From NCBI GenBank assembly GCA_963763495.1, contig CAVXOY010000021.1, positions 1 to 64,000 on the forward strand: DNA of 64,000 nt, given 5' to 3'. The position numbers and the translations under genes are program-made. Positions 21,131 to 29,849 of the stretch are shown here, piece by piece. The DNA is from DAOUEO01 sp963763495. GTDB lineage: Bacteria; Chloroflexota; Dehalococcoidia; DSTF01; JALHUB01. The notes under the pieces are model-generated. The model saw only the letters and a list, made by a program, of their open reading frames with translations, made no database searches and was not told where the DNA came from. Position 1 is the first letter of the stretch. Each line of letters begins with the position of its first letter.

Positions 21131-21141
21131 GGCACCCCACG

Positions 21142-21165
21142 ACGACCGCTCACACTGGCGGTCGT
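21142..21165 (+). terminator. Hairpin after arabinofuranosidase gene
   Basis: ACGACCGC (21142-21149) pairs with GCGGTCGT (21158-21165), loop TCACACTG. No T-run follows, so termination strength is uncertain. Confidence 0.5.
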
Positions 21166-21215
21166 GATGTGGCCACTACCCACTGTCGAGCTCACTAGGA
21201 AGGAGACAGACAGCC

Positions 21216-22100
21216 ATGCCGTTCATGCAACGAGCGAACGCCCGCATTTACTACGAAGACGTGGGAAGAGGCGAGCCGATAATCACCACTCACGGCGTGG
21301 GGGAGAACGGAGGCTACTGGAGCGAGCCCGGGGTCACCGCGCGACTGGCTGAGCGCTATCGCGTCATATCAATGGACATGCGCGCTCACGGGAAGACCAT
21401 CGTCGACGGCGAGCCCTACGGCTTCGACGTCGAGACGGTAGCGGACGACATCGGGGCGCTGGCAGACCACCTGGGACTGGAACGGTTTCACCTGCTGACG
21501 CACGCAACGGGCGGGATGGCCGGCGTGCGCTACGCCATGACCCGCTCGGAGCGCCTCATAAGCCTCATGCTCACCGACACCGGCTCGGCGACGCAGCTCC
21601 TCTTCCCCGAAATGGACGAGGAACAGACGCGCCAGGCGCTCGACCTGTGGATCGCCGCCTTCGCGAACGCGACGCCCGACCAGGTTGTGGAAGGCGCCAA
21701 GGTCAGCCCCGGCCCCTTCCTCTTCCGGATGGCGCAGCTCCCCGATGCGGAGCGGATGTACGGCATCTGGGAGAGAATTCTCAGAGGCGGGGACCTGAAG
21801 ACTGTGGCCAAGTTCCTGGGCAGCTTCTACACCGACCCCGACCCTCATGTAGAAGAGCTGCGCCGGATCAAGTGCCCCACCCTTGTGCTGCTGGGCGAGT
21901 ACGACCTCGTATTCATCGAGGCGAGTGAGACGATGGCGAAGGAGATACCGGACGTTCGCCACGTCGTCATGAAGGGTATCGGCCACATGACGGCAATCGA
22001 GGACACAGAAGGAACGATCCGCGAGATCCTCGACTTCCTGGACACAGTGGCGGCGACGGGAAGAGGCGACTCGGCGGTAGAGGGTCCGCCGGCAGACTAG
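21216..22100 (+). CDS. Alpha/beta hydrolase-fold protein lacking the nucleophilic serine
   Basis: Intact, 294 residues; ATG 21216 with AAGGAG 13 bases upstream. The fold is clear: TTHGVGENGGYWSE (oxyanion strand), VISMDMRAHGKTIVDGEPYGFD, LLGEYDLVF (acid) and GIGHMTAIED (histidine). At the nucleophile elbow, where relatives have GHSMGG, it reads THATGG: the serine position is alanine, and a threonine follows it. The surrounding reading frame is undisturbed, so this is not a shift. The protein may use another mechanism (cofactor-free dioxygenase or lyase types in this fold do not need the serine) or be a binding protein. Its start is 86 bases after the GH51 stop. Confidence 0.8.
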   Translation: MPFMQRANARIYYEDVGRGEPIITTHGVGENGGYWSEPGVTARLAERYRVISMDMRAHGKTIVDGEPYGFDVETVADDIGALADHLGLERFHLLTHATGGMAGVRYAMTRSERLISLMLTDTGSATQLLFPEMDEEQTRQALDLWIAAFANATPDQVVEGAKVSPGPFLFRMAQLPDAERMYGIWERILRGGDLKTVAKFLGSFYTDPDPHVEELRRIKCPTLVLLGEYDLVFIEASETMAKEIPDVRHVVMKGIGHMTAIEDTEGTIREILDFLDTVAATGRGDSAVEGPPAD

Positions 22101-22936
22101 GGAATCCTCTGCACCGCCACGTCGATGACACCCGTGCTCAGAGGAGCAAGCAGGGCAAAGGCAGCGCGGGAGAGGTCAAGGGCATGCCGGAACGCGCCGC
22201 GGTCACGGACGCATACCTCAATGCAACGGTCTCCATGGCAGACCAACAACCGGGTACCCAGAGGCCAGTAGTTGCTGGCCACGATTGTCGGGTCGTCCGG
22301 ATTGAAGGGGGTCCCATCCGCCATCCCGTCTCCAAGGTTGAAGCCATCGGAACCACCGTACCAGGTAGCGATACCGTAGGTGAAGGCTGACGCTCCGCTT
22401 TCAACAGGCGGAGGAGAGCTTATCACCGGCGGCGGCGTGGGCGGCGAACTGGGGATAGCGGCGGGAGGAGGCGTCGCTGGCAGGGGGGGAGCCGGCAACG
22501 GGACAGGCTGAGGGTTGGGACGAATCGCCGCACTCATGGCGGCGGAGTACATCATTCCCCGCTCCAATTCATTCGCCTGAATGGCAGCGCGAGACAGCGT
22601 CGGGAAAGTACTGAGGAATGCCTTTGCCTGCGTCTGGAACGGGCTCTGAGCGCTGGCTCCAGCAGGACTGCTAACCAGCGCCAGGCTCAGCAGGCAGGCC
22701 ATGAAGACCTGACCTTTGAGAATCCTGGGGCCCAGGGATAATCTCGCCAACGGGGAAAAAGCCCGCTTGGCGTCCATCTTTGACGCCAACCCAGAACGGG
22801 CCTTCCGCCGTAGTGCTATCCACACACCCCACACCGCCAGCAACCAGGCGGCCAGGGTTAGAGATGGACGGAGCCGAACCCTCTGTTTGCGTCCTCGCCG
22901 AGTTCGCTGCTCCTTCTTTTTGTTGGCTCTACCCAA
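22097..22936 (-). CDS. RlpA-like double-psi beta-barrel protein, secreted
   Basis: Up to 279 residues from TTG 22936; the true start may be further in. A very basic N-terminus precedes a first hydrophobic helix (TLAAWLLAVWGVWIALRR). A second, signal-peptide-like segment (VFMACLLSLALVSSPAGASAQ) lies near residue 80. A proline-rich linker (PPLPATPPPAAIPSSPPTPP) then leads to the RlpA core: YGIATWYGGSDGF, ASNYWPLGTRLLVC, CIEVCVRDRG and LDLSRAAFALLAPLSTGVIDVAV. The core matches rare lipoprotein A-like peptidoglycan-binding or lytic proteins and the 3D domain of resuscitation-type factors. The extra cysteines in the core could form a disulfide. It overlaps the convergent hydrolase gene by 4 bases. 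Confidence 0.75.
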   Translation of the reverse strand: MGRANKKKEQRTRRGRKQRVRLRPSLTLAAWLLAVWGVWIALRRKARSGLASKMDAKRAFSPLARLSLGPRILKGQVFMACLLSLALVSSPAGASAQSPFQTQAKAFLSTFPTLSRAAIQANELERGMMYSAAMSAAIRPNPQPVPLPAPPLPATPPPAAIPSSPPTPPPVISSPPPVESGASAFTYGIATWYGGSDGFNLGDGMADGTPFNPDDPTIVASNYWPLGTRLLVCHGDRCIEVCVRDRGAFRHALDLSRAAFALLAPLSTGVIDVAVQRIP

Positions 22937-23540
22937 AAGCCGTCTCTTTTTTCGCGGGATCGGGTGACCATAAGCGGGGAACTAAACCAATTCAAGCCCA
23001 AGACCCGATCACCAAAGAGACAGAACCTCCGTTTCCCAAGGGGCCATGCCCGGCCCAACCTACCGATCACGACAGGAACCGCTATGTGTAGCCTATCCTG
23101 TCTTCTCAAAGGGAAGCGCCGTCGCTCCCCCGGTGTACGTCAATCCTAAACGACCGCACCCAGGCAAACGTTACGCCCAGGCGCCGGAGCCGGATTGGGA
23201 GTGGCTGCTATCTCACGACAGCATGGCCTCCCGAATCGGCTTGCGCTGACCCATCTTTCTCTTGTTCAGATCCCCTGGAAACCGAGGTAGAAGGTGGGGA
23301 TTCTACCGGCGCCAGCGCGATTCGCTGAACCGGCGGGGCTATGAGAGACAAAGGTCACCCGAAGAGTGTAGGGCAAATCCCCACTTTATGTCAAACCTAG
23401 ATACGGCACGCTCTCGAAGCTTTCTTTCGAAGGAATCACAGAATCATCACCCAACTGCGAACAGCTTCATACATCTCCTTGGTCCCGTCCACCATAATGA
23501 AGTTGTAAGCGAGGAGACCAGACGAAAAGGGGGTCCAAAG
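22937..23540. other. 600-base intergenic region with a possible structured element
   Basis: No convincing gene; the small open frames here lack family features and ribosome sites. Around 23290-23385 the plus strand can fold: GTGGGGATT (about 23294) pairs with AATCCCCAC near 23375. Inside it, CAGCG and CGCTG form a short hairpin flanked by CCGG repeats. This lies in front of the small monooxygenase-like gene at 23541 and could be its leader. I could not match it to a known riboswitch. The first part should also contain the promoter of the RlpA-like gene. Confidence 0.35.
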
Positions 23541-23906
23541 ATGTACGGGACAATAGCGCGATTCCATCTCAGACCAGGAACCGAAGAGAGACTAAAGCAG
23601 CGGTTGCATGAGTTCCAGACTGCCCAAGTGCCCGGAGAGATCGGGGAATACGTCTACCGCACTGACGAGGACCCGAACGAGTACTACCTAGCGGTGGCTT
23701 TCACCGACAAAGAGTCCTACATGGCAAACGCCGACAGCCCCGAGCAGGATGCCCGCTACCGAAAGCTGGCCAAGCTGTTCAAGGATCAGCCCGAGTGGCA
23801 TGACGGCGAGATCGTCTATGTCGACTCCCGCAGCGGAGCAGCGGCCGGAAAGGGAGGTGATGGACTCGAAGACGAAGAACCGTATTGGTCGTCAGTCCGT
23901 ATTTAG
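23541..23906 (+). CDS. Small antibiotic-biosynthesis-monooxygenase-like (dimeric alpha+beta barrel) protein
   Basis: 121 residues from ATG 23541 (MYGTIARFHLRPG), preceded by AAAAGGGGG. The same frame is open upstream to 23262, but that part has no conserved features. The pattern of alternating strands and helices (ARFHLRPGTEERLKQRLHEF, EYYLAVAFTDKESYMANADSPEQ, ARYRKLAKLF) fits the ABM superfamily, which includes heme-degrading and quinone-modifying monooxygenases and many proteins of unknown role. No heme-ligand residue can be assigned. It is followed after 25 bases by another small protein of similar fold, so the two may be co-transcribed. Confidence 0.65.
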   Translation: MYGTIARFHLRPGTEERLKQRLHEFQTAQVPGEIGEYVYRTDEDPNEYYLAVAFTDKESYMANADSPEQDARYRKLAKLFKDQPEWHDGEIVYVDSRSGAAAGKGGDGLEDEEPYWSSVRI

Positions 23907-23931
23907 CGACGAAAAGAAAGAGGAACCTACA

Positions 23932-24199
23932 ATGAAGACGTTCGAAATTGAGTCCGTCTCACACTCCCGAGGAGTGTCTGAAGGCTCTAGACGAGGTCAA
24001 CGAGCGGGGGCCCGAGGTGCTCGGCAAGTTCGAGTGGGGATGCATGGCCGGCGACCACACCGGCTGGGCGGTGATTGAGGCGGAGAGCAGGCCGAGACTA
24101 GGCGAGAAGCTTCCCACGTCGATACTGGAGCGGGCACGCGTCGTTGAGGTGACCAAGTTCACGCCCGAGCAGATCCGGTCGTTCCACGAGATGAAGTAG
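23932..24199 (+). CDS. Small conserved protein of alpha+beta barrel type
   Basis: About 88 residues after correction of one shift near 23960. It begins MKTFEIESVSHTPEECLKALDEV and ends FTPEQIRSFHEMK. The core, KFEWGCMAGDHTGWAVIEAES, resembles small ferredoxin-like proteins (DUF3303-like), in which a Cys/His-containing strand follows the first helix. No function is known. ATG 23932 has a weak GAGGAAC ribosome site. It sits directly behind the ABM-like gene and before a hairpin terminator shared with the converging binding-protein gene. Confidence 0.5.
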
Positions 24200-24235
24200 C
24201 TGCTACTTCGTTTGGCTTCACCCCAACATCACAGA

Positions 24236-24266
24236 GAAGCCGCCCGATGGGGAACCGAGCGGCTTC
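24236..24266. terminator. Bidirectional hairpin between convergent genes
   Basis: GAAGCCGC (24236-24243) pairs with GCGGCTTC (24259-24266). The loop begins CCGA and ends CCGA, as in the two other terminators of the binding-protein cluster. Confidence 0.6.
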
Positions 24267-24321
24267 CTTGTTAGATGCCCCGGTGCAGCCCGCCCCCACG
24301 TCGGTGGCGGTCTCACCGACG

Positions 24322-25940
24322 CTACCCCTTGTCGATCCAGTAGTCGTACTTGTAGAGACCGAACCCGTATGCGGTGGGAGTGTACCCCTTGATGAAATCC
24401 ATGGCGACCCAGTACCCATATGGCTGATAAAGCGTAAGCATCGGCCCATGGCGCTTCAAGATCAGCCTCTGCGCCGTCCACCACCTCTCGATCCTCTTCT
24501 GCTCATCGAGAACCTCCGCAGTACCCTCGATCAGCGCGTCAACCTCAGGGTCATCAACACCATAATAGAACACGTCGCTGCGGCTGTACCCGTGGCTATG
24601 ATGGAACTCGAGGGAGAACTCAGCGCCGAGGTAGGGCAACTGCTGGAACAAGGTTGCCTGGAAGTCGCCGCCGAATAAGGCGGCGCCCCACGTGCCAAGC
24701 TCCTGTGGCGCCAGATCCACCGTGATGCCCGCCTCGGCCAGGTTGTTTTTGACTATGGAGGCGAGGTCTACCTGTTCCGGGACGTGAATTGAAGCTGAGC
24801 GGAAATTGCAGCCCCTCGGCGCCGGCAGCGGAGAGGAGACTCTTTGCCTTCGTCACGTCCCTCTGGTAGGCCGCTTCTATCTCCTCCTTGGGAAGAGCCT
24901 TGTTCTCCCCTGAGGGGGGTATGGGACCCGCCAATTCACCGTCGCCGAAGCATATCTTGTCGATCATCTGCTTGCGGTCGAGCGCCAGGTCAACCGCCTC
25001 ACGGACTCGCTCGTCCTTGAACGCCTCGAACTTCGAACCATTGAGTACGAGGGTCAAGTACACACGAGATAGGTATTTCTGAGTGCTCGCGCCGCTGACG
25101 TCGCCAACGGAGTCGGCCTTCAGCTTAGTCGACGCGTTATAGACATCGAGCTGACCGGCGCGGAAGGCCGCCTGAGCTAAGGAGTCATCGGCCAATACCT
25201 TGAGGTTCAGCCCATCCACATAGGGATACTCGTGGTAGTAGTTAGGGTTGCGCACCATCTGGAGTTCGTTGTTGGCGTCATACTTGCTCATCATGAACGG
25301 CCCGCTGCCGACAACGTGGGTCTTGAGGTCGCCAAACTGCTCCACCGCATCCACCGGGACGATGGCCGACAATGGGCTACCAAGGGCCCCCATCGCACCG
25401 TAAAACGGCTTCGTGGTGACTATTTCGAGCGTATTGGGGTCAGGAGCCGCGTAATGGTCCAGCCAATCGCTCCAGTCATTAGCGCCGGCCAGAGACCGTC
25501 CCCGGTCGAAGCTCTTGACAATGTCCCTGGCGTCAAGGGCACGGCCGTTGACTGGGGCGACGTCCTGAAAGCGGACGCCGCTGCGGATCTTGAATATCCA
25601 GGAGACCTGGTCGGGTACCTCCCACGACTCTGCCAAGTCCCCGACGACACCCTCCCAATCAGTATCATGGACCACATAGCTGTAGAAGAAGGGCGCAGAT
25701 GTAACGCCCTGTGGGTCTTGGGGGTCGAGGTTAAGAATGGCCGATGGGACAGAGAAAGCGGAGAGTGCCGCCGCGCTTTGGCTCCCCACCGGCCGCGCCT
25801 GTCGCCTGCCCTGTCGGCTGCGCTGTCTTCTTTCCTTCCTCGTCGTCACCACCGCCGCAGCCCGCCAGCGCCAGCCCCGCCGTCGTCGCCAGCGCCCCTC
25901 CTAAGAAGTGACGTCGAGACATGCTAACCCGCCTAAGCAT
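24322..25940 (-). CDS. Solute-binding protein, family 5, Tat signal (paralogue A)
   Basis: About 538 residues. ATG 25940 follows AAGGAGGG. The N-terminus has a twin-arginine signal (SRRHFLGGALATTAGLALAGCGG) that also looks like a lipobox, so it is probably a Tat-exported lipoprotein. Mature motifs: LDPQDPQGVTSAPFFYSYVV, WIFKIRSGVRFQDVAPVNGR, VVGSGPFMMSKYDANNELQMVRNPNYYHEYPYVDG (in pieces) and VREAVDLALDRKQMIDKICFG, ending FGLYKYDYWIDKG. Shifts lie near 25740 and 24800. It shares this ending and most motifs with the two upstream paralogues and the one at 61337. No permease adjoins it; it may feed one of the two permease pairs elsewhere in the window. Confidence 0.85.
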
Positions 25941-25978
25941 TCAGAGCCCTCCTTCTATACGATTCCTGGTTCGACATA

Positions 25979-26008
25979 ATCGTATGCTACGGCAACCAGC
26001 GAGGTCAA
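25979..26008 (-). promoter_or_regulatory. Promoter of binding-protein paralogue A
   Basis: Minus strand TTGACC (26008-26003), an 18-base spacer and TACGAT (25984-25979). The same arrangement, with clear sequence similarity, precedes paralogue C at 29616-29645. Confidence 0.6.
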
Positions 26009-26072
26009 TACCTCCCGAAGTTTCCTTCACCTATTCCCAAGTCGCCCAGGCCTGTCACAGGTCAACAAAAAA

Positions 26073-26107
26073 GGGGAACCGCCCGAATTGACATCGAGCG
26101 GCTCCCC
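26073..26107 (-). terminator. Intrinsic terminator of binding-protein paralogue B
   Basis: On the minus strand GGGGAGCCGC and GCGGTTCCCC form a 10-pair stem with one mismatch, followed directly by TTTTTT. It lies 52 bases after the stop of paralogue B. Confidence 0.85.
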
Positions 26108-26158
26108 ATAGATGCCTCAATCGCCACCGACCCCACGTCGGTGGCGGTCTCGCCGACG

Positions 26159-27758
26159 CTACCCCTTGTCGATCCAGTAGTCGTATTTGAACATGCCGAA
26201 GCCGTAGGCCGTGGGCTTGTACCCCTTGATGTAGTCGTAGGCAGCCCAGTACCCATACGGCTCGTACAGCACCAGCGTGGGGCCGTGCCGCGCCAGTATC
26301 TTTCGCTGCACTTCCTGAGCCAGCCTTATCCTTTCGTTGTTGTCAATCGCCTCCTGGACCTTCTCCAGCATCGCATCGACCTCCGGGTCGTCGACGCCGA
26401 GATAGGCTGCGTCGTTCTTCATAAACCCGCGGCTGTGATGCGACTGCAACTGGATATCGTCTGATAGATACGGCAGGTGCACAAGCGTCGTCGCCTCGAA
26501 GCTGCCACCGATGTAGCTGGCCAGCCACGTGCCCAACTCGCTGGGCTGGAGATCGGCCGTGATCCCCGCCTCGGCGAGGTTCGACTTGATGATCGCCGCA
26601 AGGTCAGCGACATCTCCGTAGCTTGAGAAGCTCAGCGCGAACTTGAGTCCCTCCTGACCGGCAGCGGAAAGTAGTTGCTTTGCCTTCTCCACGTCACGGG
26701 TGTACGCCCGCTCCACTTCCTCTTTAGGAAGGGCTGTGTCCCACAGTGGCGGAACCGGGCCCGCCAGCTCAGCGCTGCCAAAGTAGATCCTGTCGATCAT
26801 GGCCTTGCGGTCGAGTGCCAGATCAACCGCCTCGCGCACCCTCTCGTCTTTGAAGGCCGCGAACTTCGCCGCGTTCAACACGAACACAGCATAGACACGG
26901 TCCAGGTAGTTCTGGACGCTCACACCATCTACGTCTCCTACCGCATCCGCCTTCAGCTTGTTGCTGGCAAGGTAGGCGTCAATGTCGCCGGCACGAAAAG
27001 CCGCCTGAACGGAGGTCTCGTCCTTCAGCACCCTTATGTCGGTCTCATCGACGTAAGGGAACTCGTGGTAGTAGCCGGGGTTGCGCACTATCGACAGGCC
27101 CTGATCAGGACGGTAGTCCTTGAGCATGAAAGGCCCGCTTCCGATCACATGCGACCTGAGATCACCGAACGCCTCGACCGCTTCGACGGGAATGACCGCC
27201 GACCCGGGAGCGCCCAGAGAATACAGTAGATAGCCGTAGGGCTTCCTCGTGCGGACGGAAGAAGGTCGCGGGATCAGGCGCCTCGTACTTCTCTACCCAC
27301 TGGTCCCACCCCTTCGCCGTACCCGGCATGCTGATCTGCCGCTTGATGCTCTTCACGATATCGTCGGCAACGAACTCCCGGCCACTGACCGGAGGGATGT
27401 CCTGGAAGCGAACACCGGGACGAATCTTGAATATCCAGTCCAACTCGTCCACGATCTCCCAAGACTCTGCCAGGTCACCAACTGTGCCCTGCCAGTCCGT
27501 CGCGTGCACAACGTAGCTATAGAAATAGGCTGCTGTCGCGAGGCCATCCATGTGGGGATCGAGGCCGAGCAGGGATCCCATGCTGGCCAGGCGGATAGTG
27601 CCCCCACGCTTCGGCTCCCCGCCGGTCGACTCCGTCGGCCGCGCCGTCGTCTCTCCGCCATCTCCGCCACCACCGCAACCCACCAGCACGACGCCTGCCG
27701 TCGTTGCCAGCGCCCCGCCTAGAAAACGGCGCCGCGATAGCCTTCCCTCACCCAGCAT
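26159..27758 (-). CDS. Solute-binding protein, family 5, Tat signal (paralogue B)
   Basis: About 532 residues from ATG 27758, with AGGAGGATCC upstream. Twin-arginine signal (LSRRRFLGGALATTAGVVLVGCGG). Mature domain: LDPHMDGLATAAYFYSYVVHA, WIFKIRPGVRFQDIPPVSGR, MIGSGPFMLKDYRPDQGLS and VREAVDLALDRKAMIDRIYFG, with a penultimate LYEPYGYWAAYDYIKGYKPTA and the shared ending MFKYDYWIDKG. One extra base near 27247, shown by comparison with paralogue C, breaks the frame. It has its own promoter region and terminator. Sequence divergence in the ligand-contacting middle suggests a different ligand from A and C. Confidence 0.85.
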
Positions 27759-27880
27759 TCCGGATCCTCCTTCTGCCAACCCCGGACCTTGCACATCCTA
27801 TGTATCGTCGGGTTGAGAACGTTCTAGAGCCTTCCCAATGAACCCACTGGCCCACAAGACCGCCCAGGAACAGGAAAGAA

Positions 27881-27914
27881 GGAGGATCGCCCGAACCGTG
27901 CCGAGCGATCCTCC
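27881..27914 (-). terminator. Terminator of binding-protein paralogue C
   Basis: GGAGGATCGC (27881-27890) and GCGATCCTCC (27905-27914) form a perfect 10-bp stem. The minus strand continues TTCTTTCCTG. The loop edges CCGA...CCGA match the neighbouring terminators. Confidence 0.75.
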
Positions 27915-27951
27915 CGCAAGTGCTTCACTCCCCTTGGCTGCCCTATCGATT

Positions 27952-29577
27952 CTACCCCTTGTCGATCCAGTAGTCGTACTTGTAGAGGCCAAAACCGTAA
28001 GAGGTGGGCGTGTACCCCTTGATGAAGTCGTAGGCGGCCCAGTAGCCATACGGCTCATACAGCGTAATCGTCGGGCCGTGGCGCTTCAAGACCAGCCTCT
28101 GCACGTCCTGCTCCAGCTTGATCCTCTCCGCATCGTCGATAGTCCCGTTGACCTTCTCCAGCATCGCGTCCACTTCGTCGTCGTCGACGCCGAGGTAGGC
28201 GGAGTCGCTGTGCGTCCAGCCGTGGCTGTGAGCCGAGTTGATCTGGATGTAGTCTGACAGATAGCGCAGGCTTCCGTACGCTGTCGCCTCGAAGTTCGCA
28301 GACATGAGGTCGGCGATCCAGGTGCCCAGCTCTCCCGGCTTCAGGTTGGCGGTGATGCCCGCCTCCGCCAGATTGTCCTTGATTATCGCGCCAGGTCCGG
28401 TACGTTTCCGGAGGTGTGGTGGGCAAGAGAGAAGCTTAGGTTCTCTTGGCCGGCGGCCGCGAGAAGCTGCTTCGCCTTCGCCACGTCCCGCTTGTATGCT
28501 TCCGCTATCTCCTCCTTGGGCAGCGCTGCCGGCCACAGCGGCGGCACCGGCCCCGCCATCTCCGCATCGCCGAAGTACAGCTTGTCGATCATCGCCTGCC
28601 GGTCCAGCGCCAGATCGACCGCCTCTCGCACCCGCTGGTCCTTGAACGCTTCCACCTTCACCGCGTTCAGTGACAGCACGGTATAGACTCTGTCAAGGAA
28701 CTTCTGAATGCTTGTGCCGCTGACGTCCTTCACCGTGTCCGCCTTCAGCTTGTCGGTGGCGTTGTATATGTCGACGGAACCGGCGCGGAAGGCCGCCTGG
28801 ATGGAAGCATCATCCTTTATCACCTTGACGTTGTACCCATCCACGTAGGGGTACTCGTGGTAGTAGGTCGGGTTACGCACGAGTTCTAGCCCCTCGTCAC
28901 GAGCGTAAGACTTGAGCATGTAGGGCCCGCTGCCCAGGGCATTGCTCTTGAGATCGCCCAACTGCTCGACGGCCTCCACCGGCATGATCGCCGTCAGCGG
29001 ACTGCCGAGGTCCATCAGGAAATAGCCGTATGGCTTCTTGGTCAGTTCGGTGAAGGTGTGTGGGTTAGGCGCTTCGTATCTCTCCGTCCACTGGTCCCAG
29101 GCGGTGCTGGCGCCCGGCATGCTCCGGTACCGGTCGATGCTCTTGACAATGTCCTCCGCCACCAGGGGCCGCCCGTTTACCGGCGGCACGTTCTGGAAGA
29201 CCGCGTCGCTGCGAATCTTGAATATCCACTCCGTGTCAGTAGGAGTTCTCCCACGACTCCGCCAGGTCACCGATGGTCAGGTCCGGCTGGTGCCAATCGG
29301 TGGGGTGGACGACATAGCTGTAGAAATAGGTGGCTACAGAGACCCCTTCCGTTGTATGGGGGTCAAGACTGAGGATGGACGTGAGACTGGGAATGCGAAT
29401 AGTGCCGCCGCGCTTTGGTTCCCCACCGGCCGCGCCTGTCGCTTGCCCTGTCGGCTGCGCTGTCTTCTTTCCTTCCTCGTCGTCACCACCGCCGCAGCCC
29501 GCCAGCGCGAGACCCGCCGTCGTCGCCAGCGCCCCTCCCAAGAAGTGACGTCGAGACATGCTAACCCGCCTAAGCAT
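27952..29577 (-). CDS. Solute-binding protein, family 5, Tat signal (paralogue C)
   Basis: About 540 residues from ATG 29577 with AGGAGGAC upstream. Its first 58 residues are the same as in paralogue A (MLRRVSMSRRHFLGGALATT...), including near-identical DNA and promoter, while the mature domains differ throughout. Motifs: LDPHTTEGVSVATYFYSYVV, WIFKIRSDAVFQNVPPVNGR, ALGSGPYMLKSYARDEGLEL and VREAVDLALDRQAMIDKLYFG, ending FGLYKYDYWIDKG. Single extra bases near 29240 and 28390 break the frame. First gene in transcription order of the three tandem binding proteins, each with an independent terminator. Confidence 0.85.
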
Positions 29578-29615
29578 TTAGAGTCCTCCTTCTATGTGGT
29601 CCCTAGCCTAGACAC

Positions 29616-29645
29616 AACTTACGCTACGGTAACCGACAAAGTCAA
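29616..29645 (-). promoter_or_regulatory. Promoter of binding-protein paralogue C
   Basis: Minus strand TTGACT (29645-29640), an 18-base spacer and TAAGTT (29621-29616), homologous to the promoter of paralogue A. Confidence 0.55.
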
Positions 29646-29712
29646 TACTCCCGCAATCGCCTTCACCCATTCCCCGACAACCCAAACCTGTACCGCGGGC
29701 TCTCGAACAAAC

Positions 29713-29718
29713 TATAAT
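29713..29718 (+). promoter_or_regulatory. -10 box upstream of the methyltransferase operon
   Basis: TATAAT at 29713-29718 lies 131 bases before the TTG start of the homocysteine methyltransferase gene. No good -35 box is visible 17 bases upstream. The leader of about 120 bases shows no obvious known riboswitch. Confidence 0.45.
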
Positions 29719-29849
29719 GAATGCAGTAAGAACCGGCCTAATCCGGAGGGTCGTCAGTCCCGACGGCCGAGCAAGCGAATCGTAGCAGGAAGCACCTTAA
29801 CGCCCGGAACGGCATGGGAACTCGGTCTCTCCACGGAAGGAGGCGAATC

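Noticed and set aside
22937..23260. c-di-AMP (ydaO) or FMN riboswitch upstream of the RlpA-like gene
   Set aside because: Cell-wall genes of this type often have ydaO leaders, so I looked, but the conserved blocks are absent in the right orientation.
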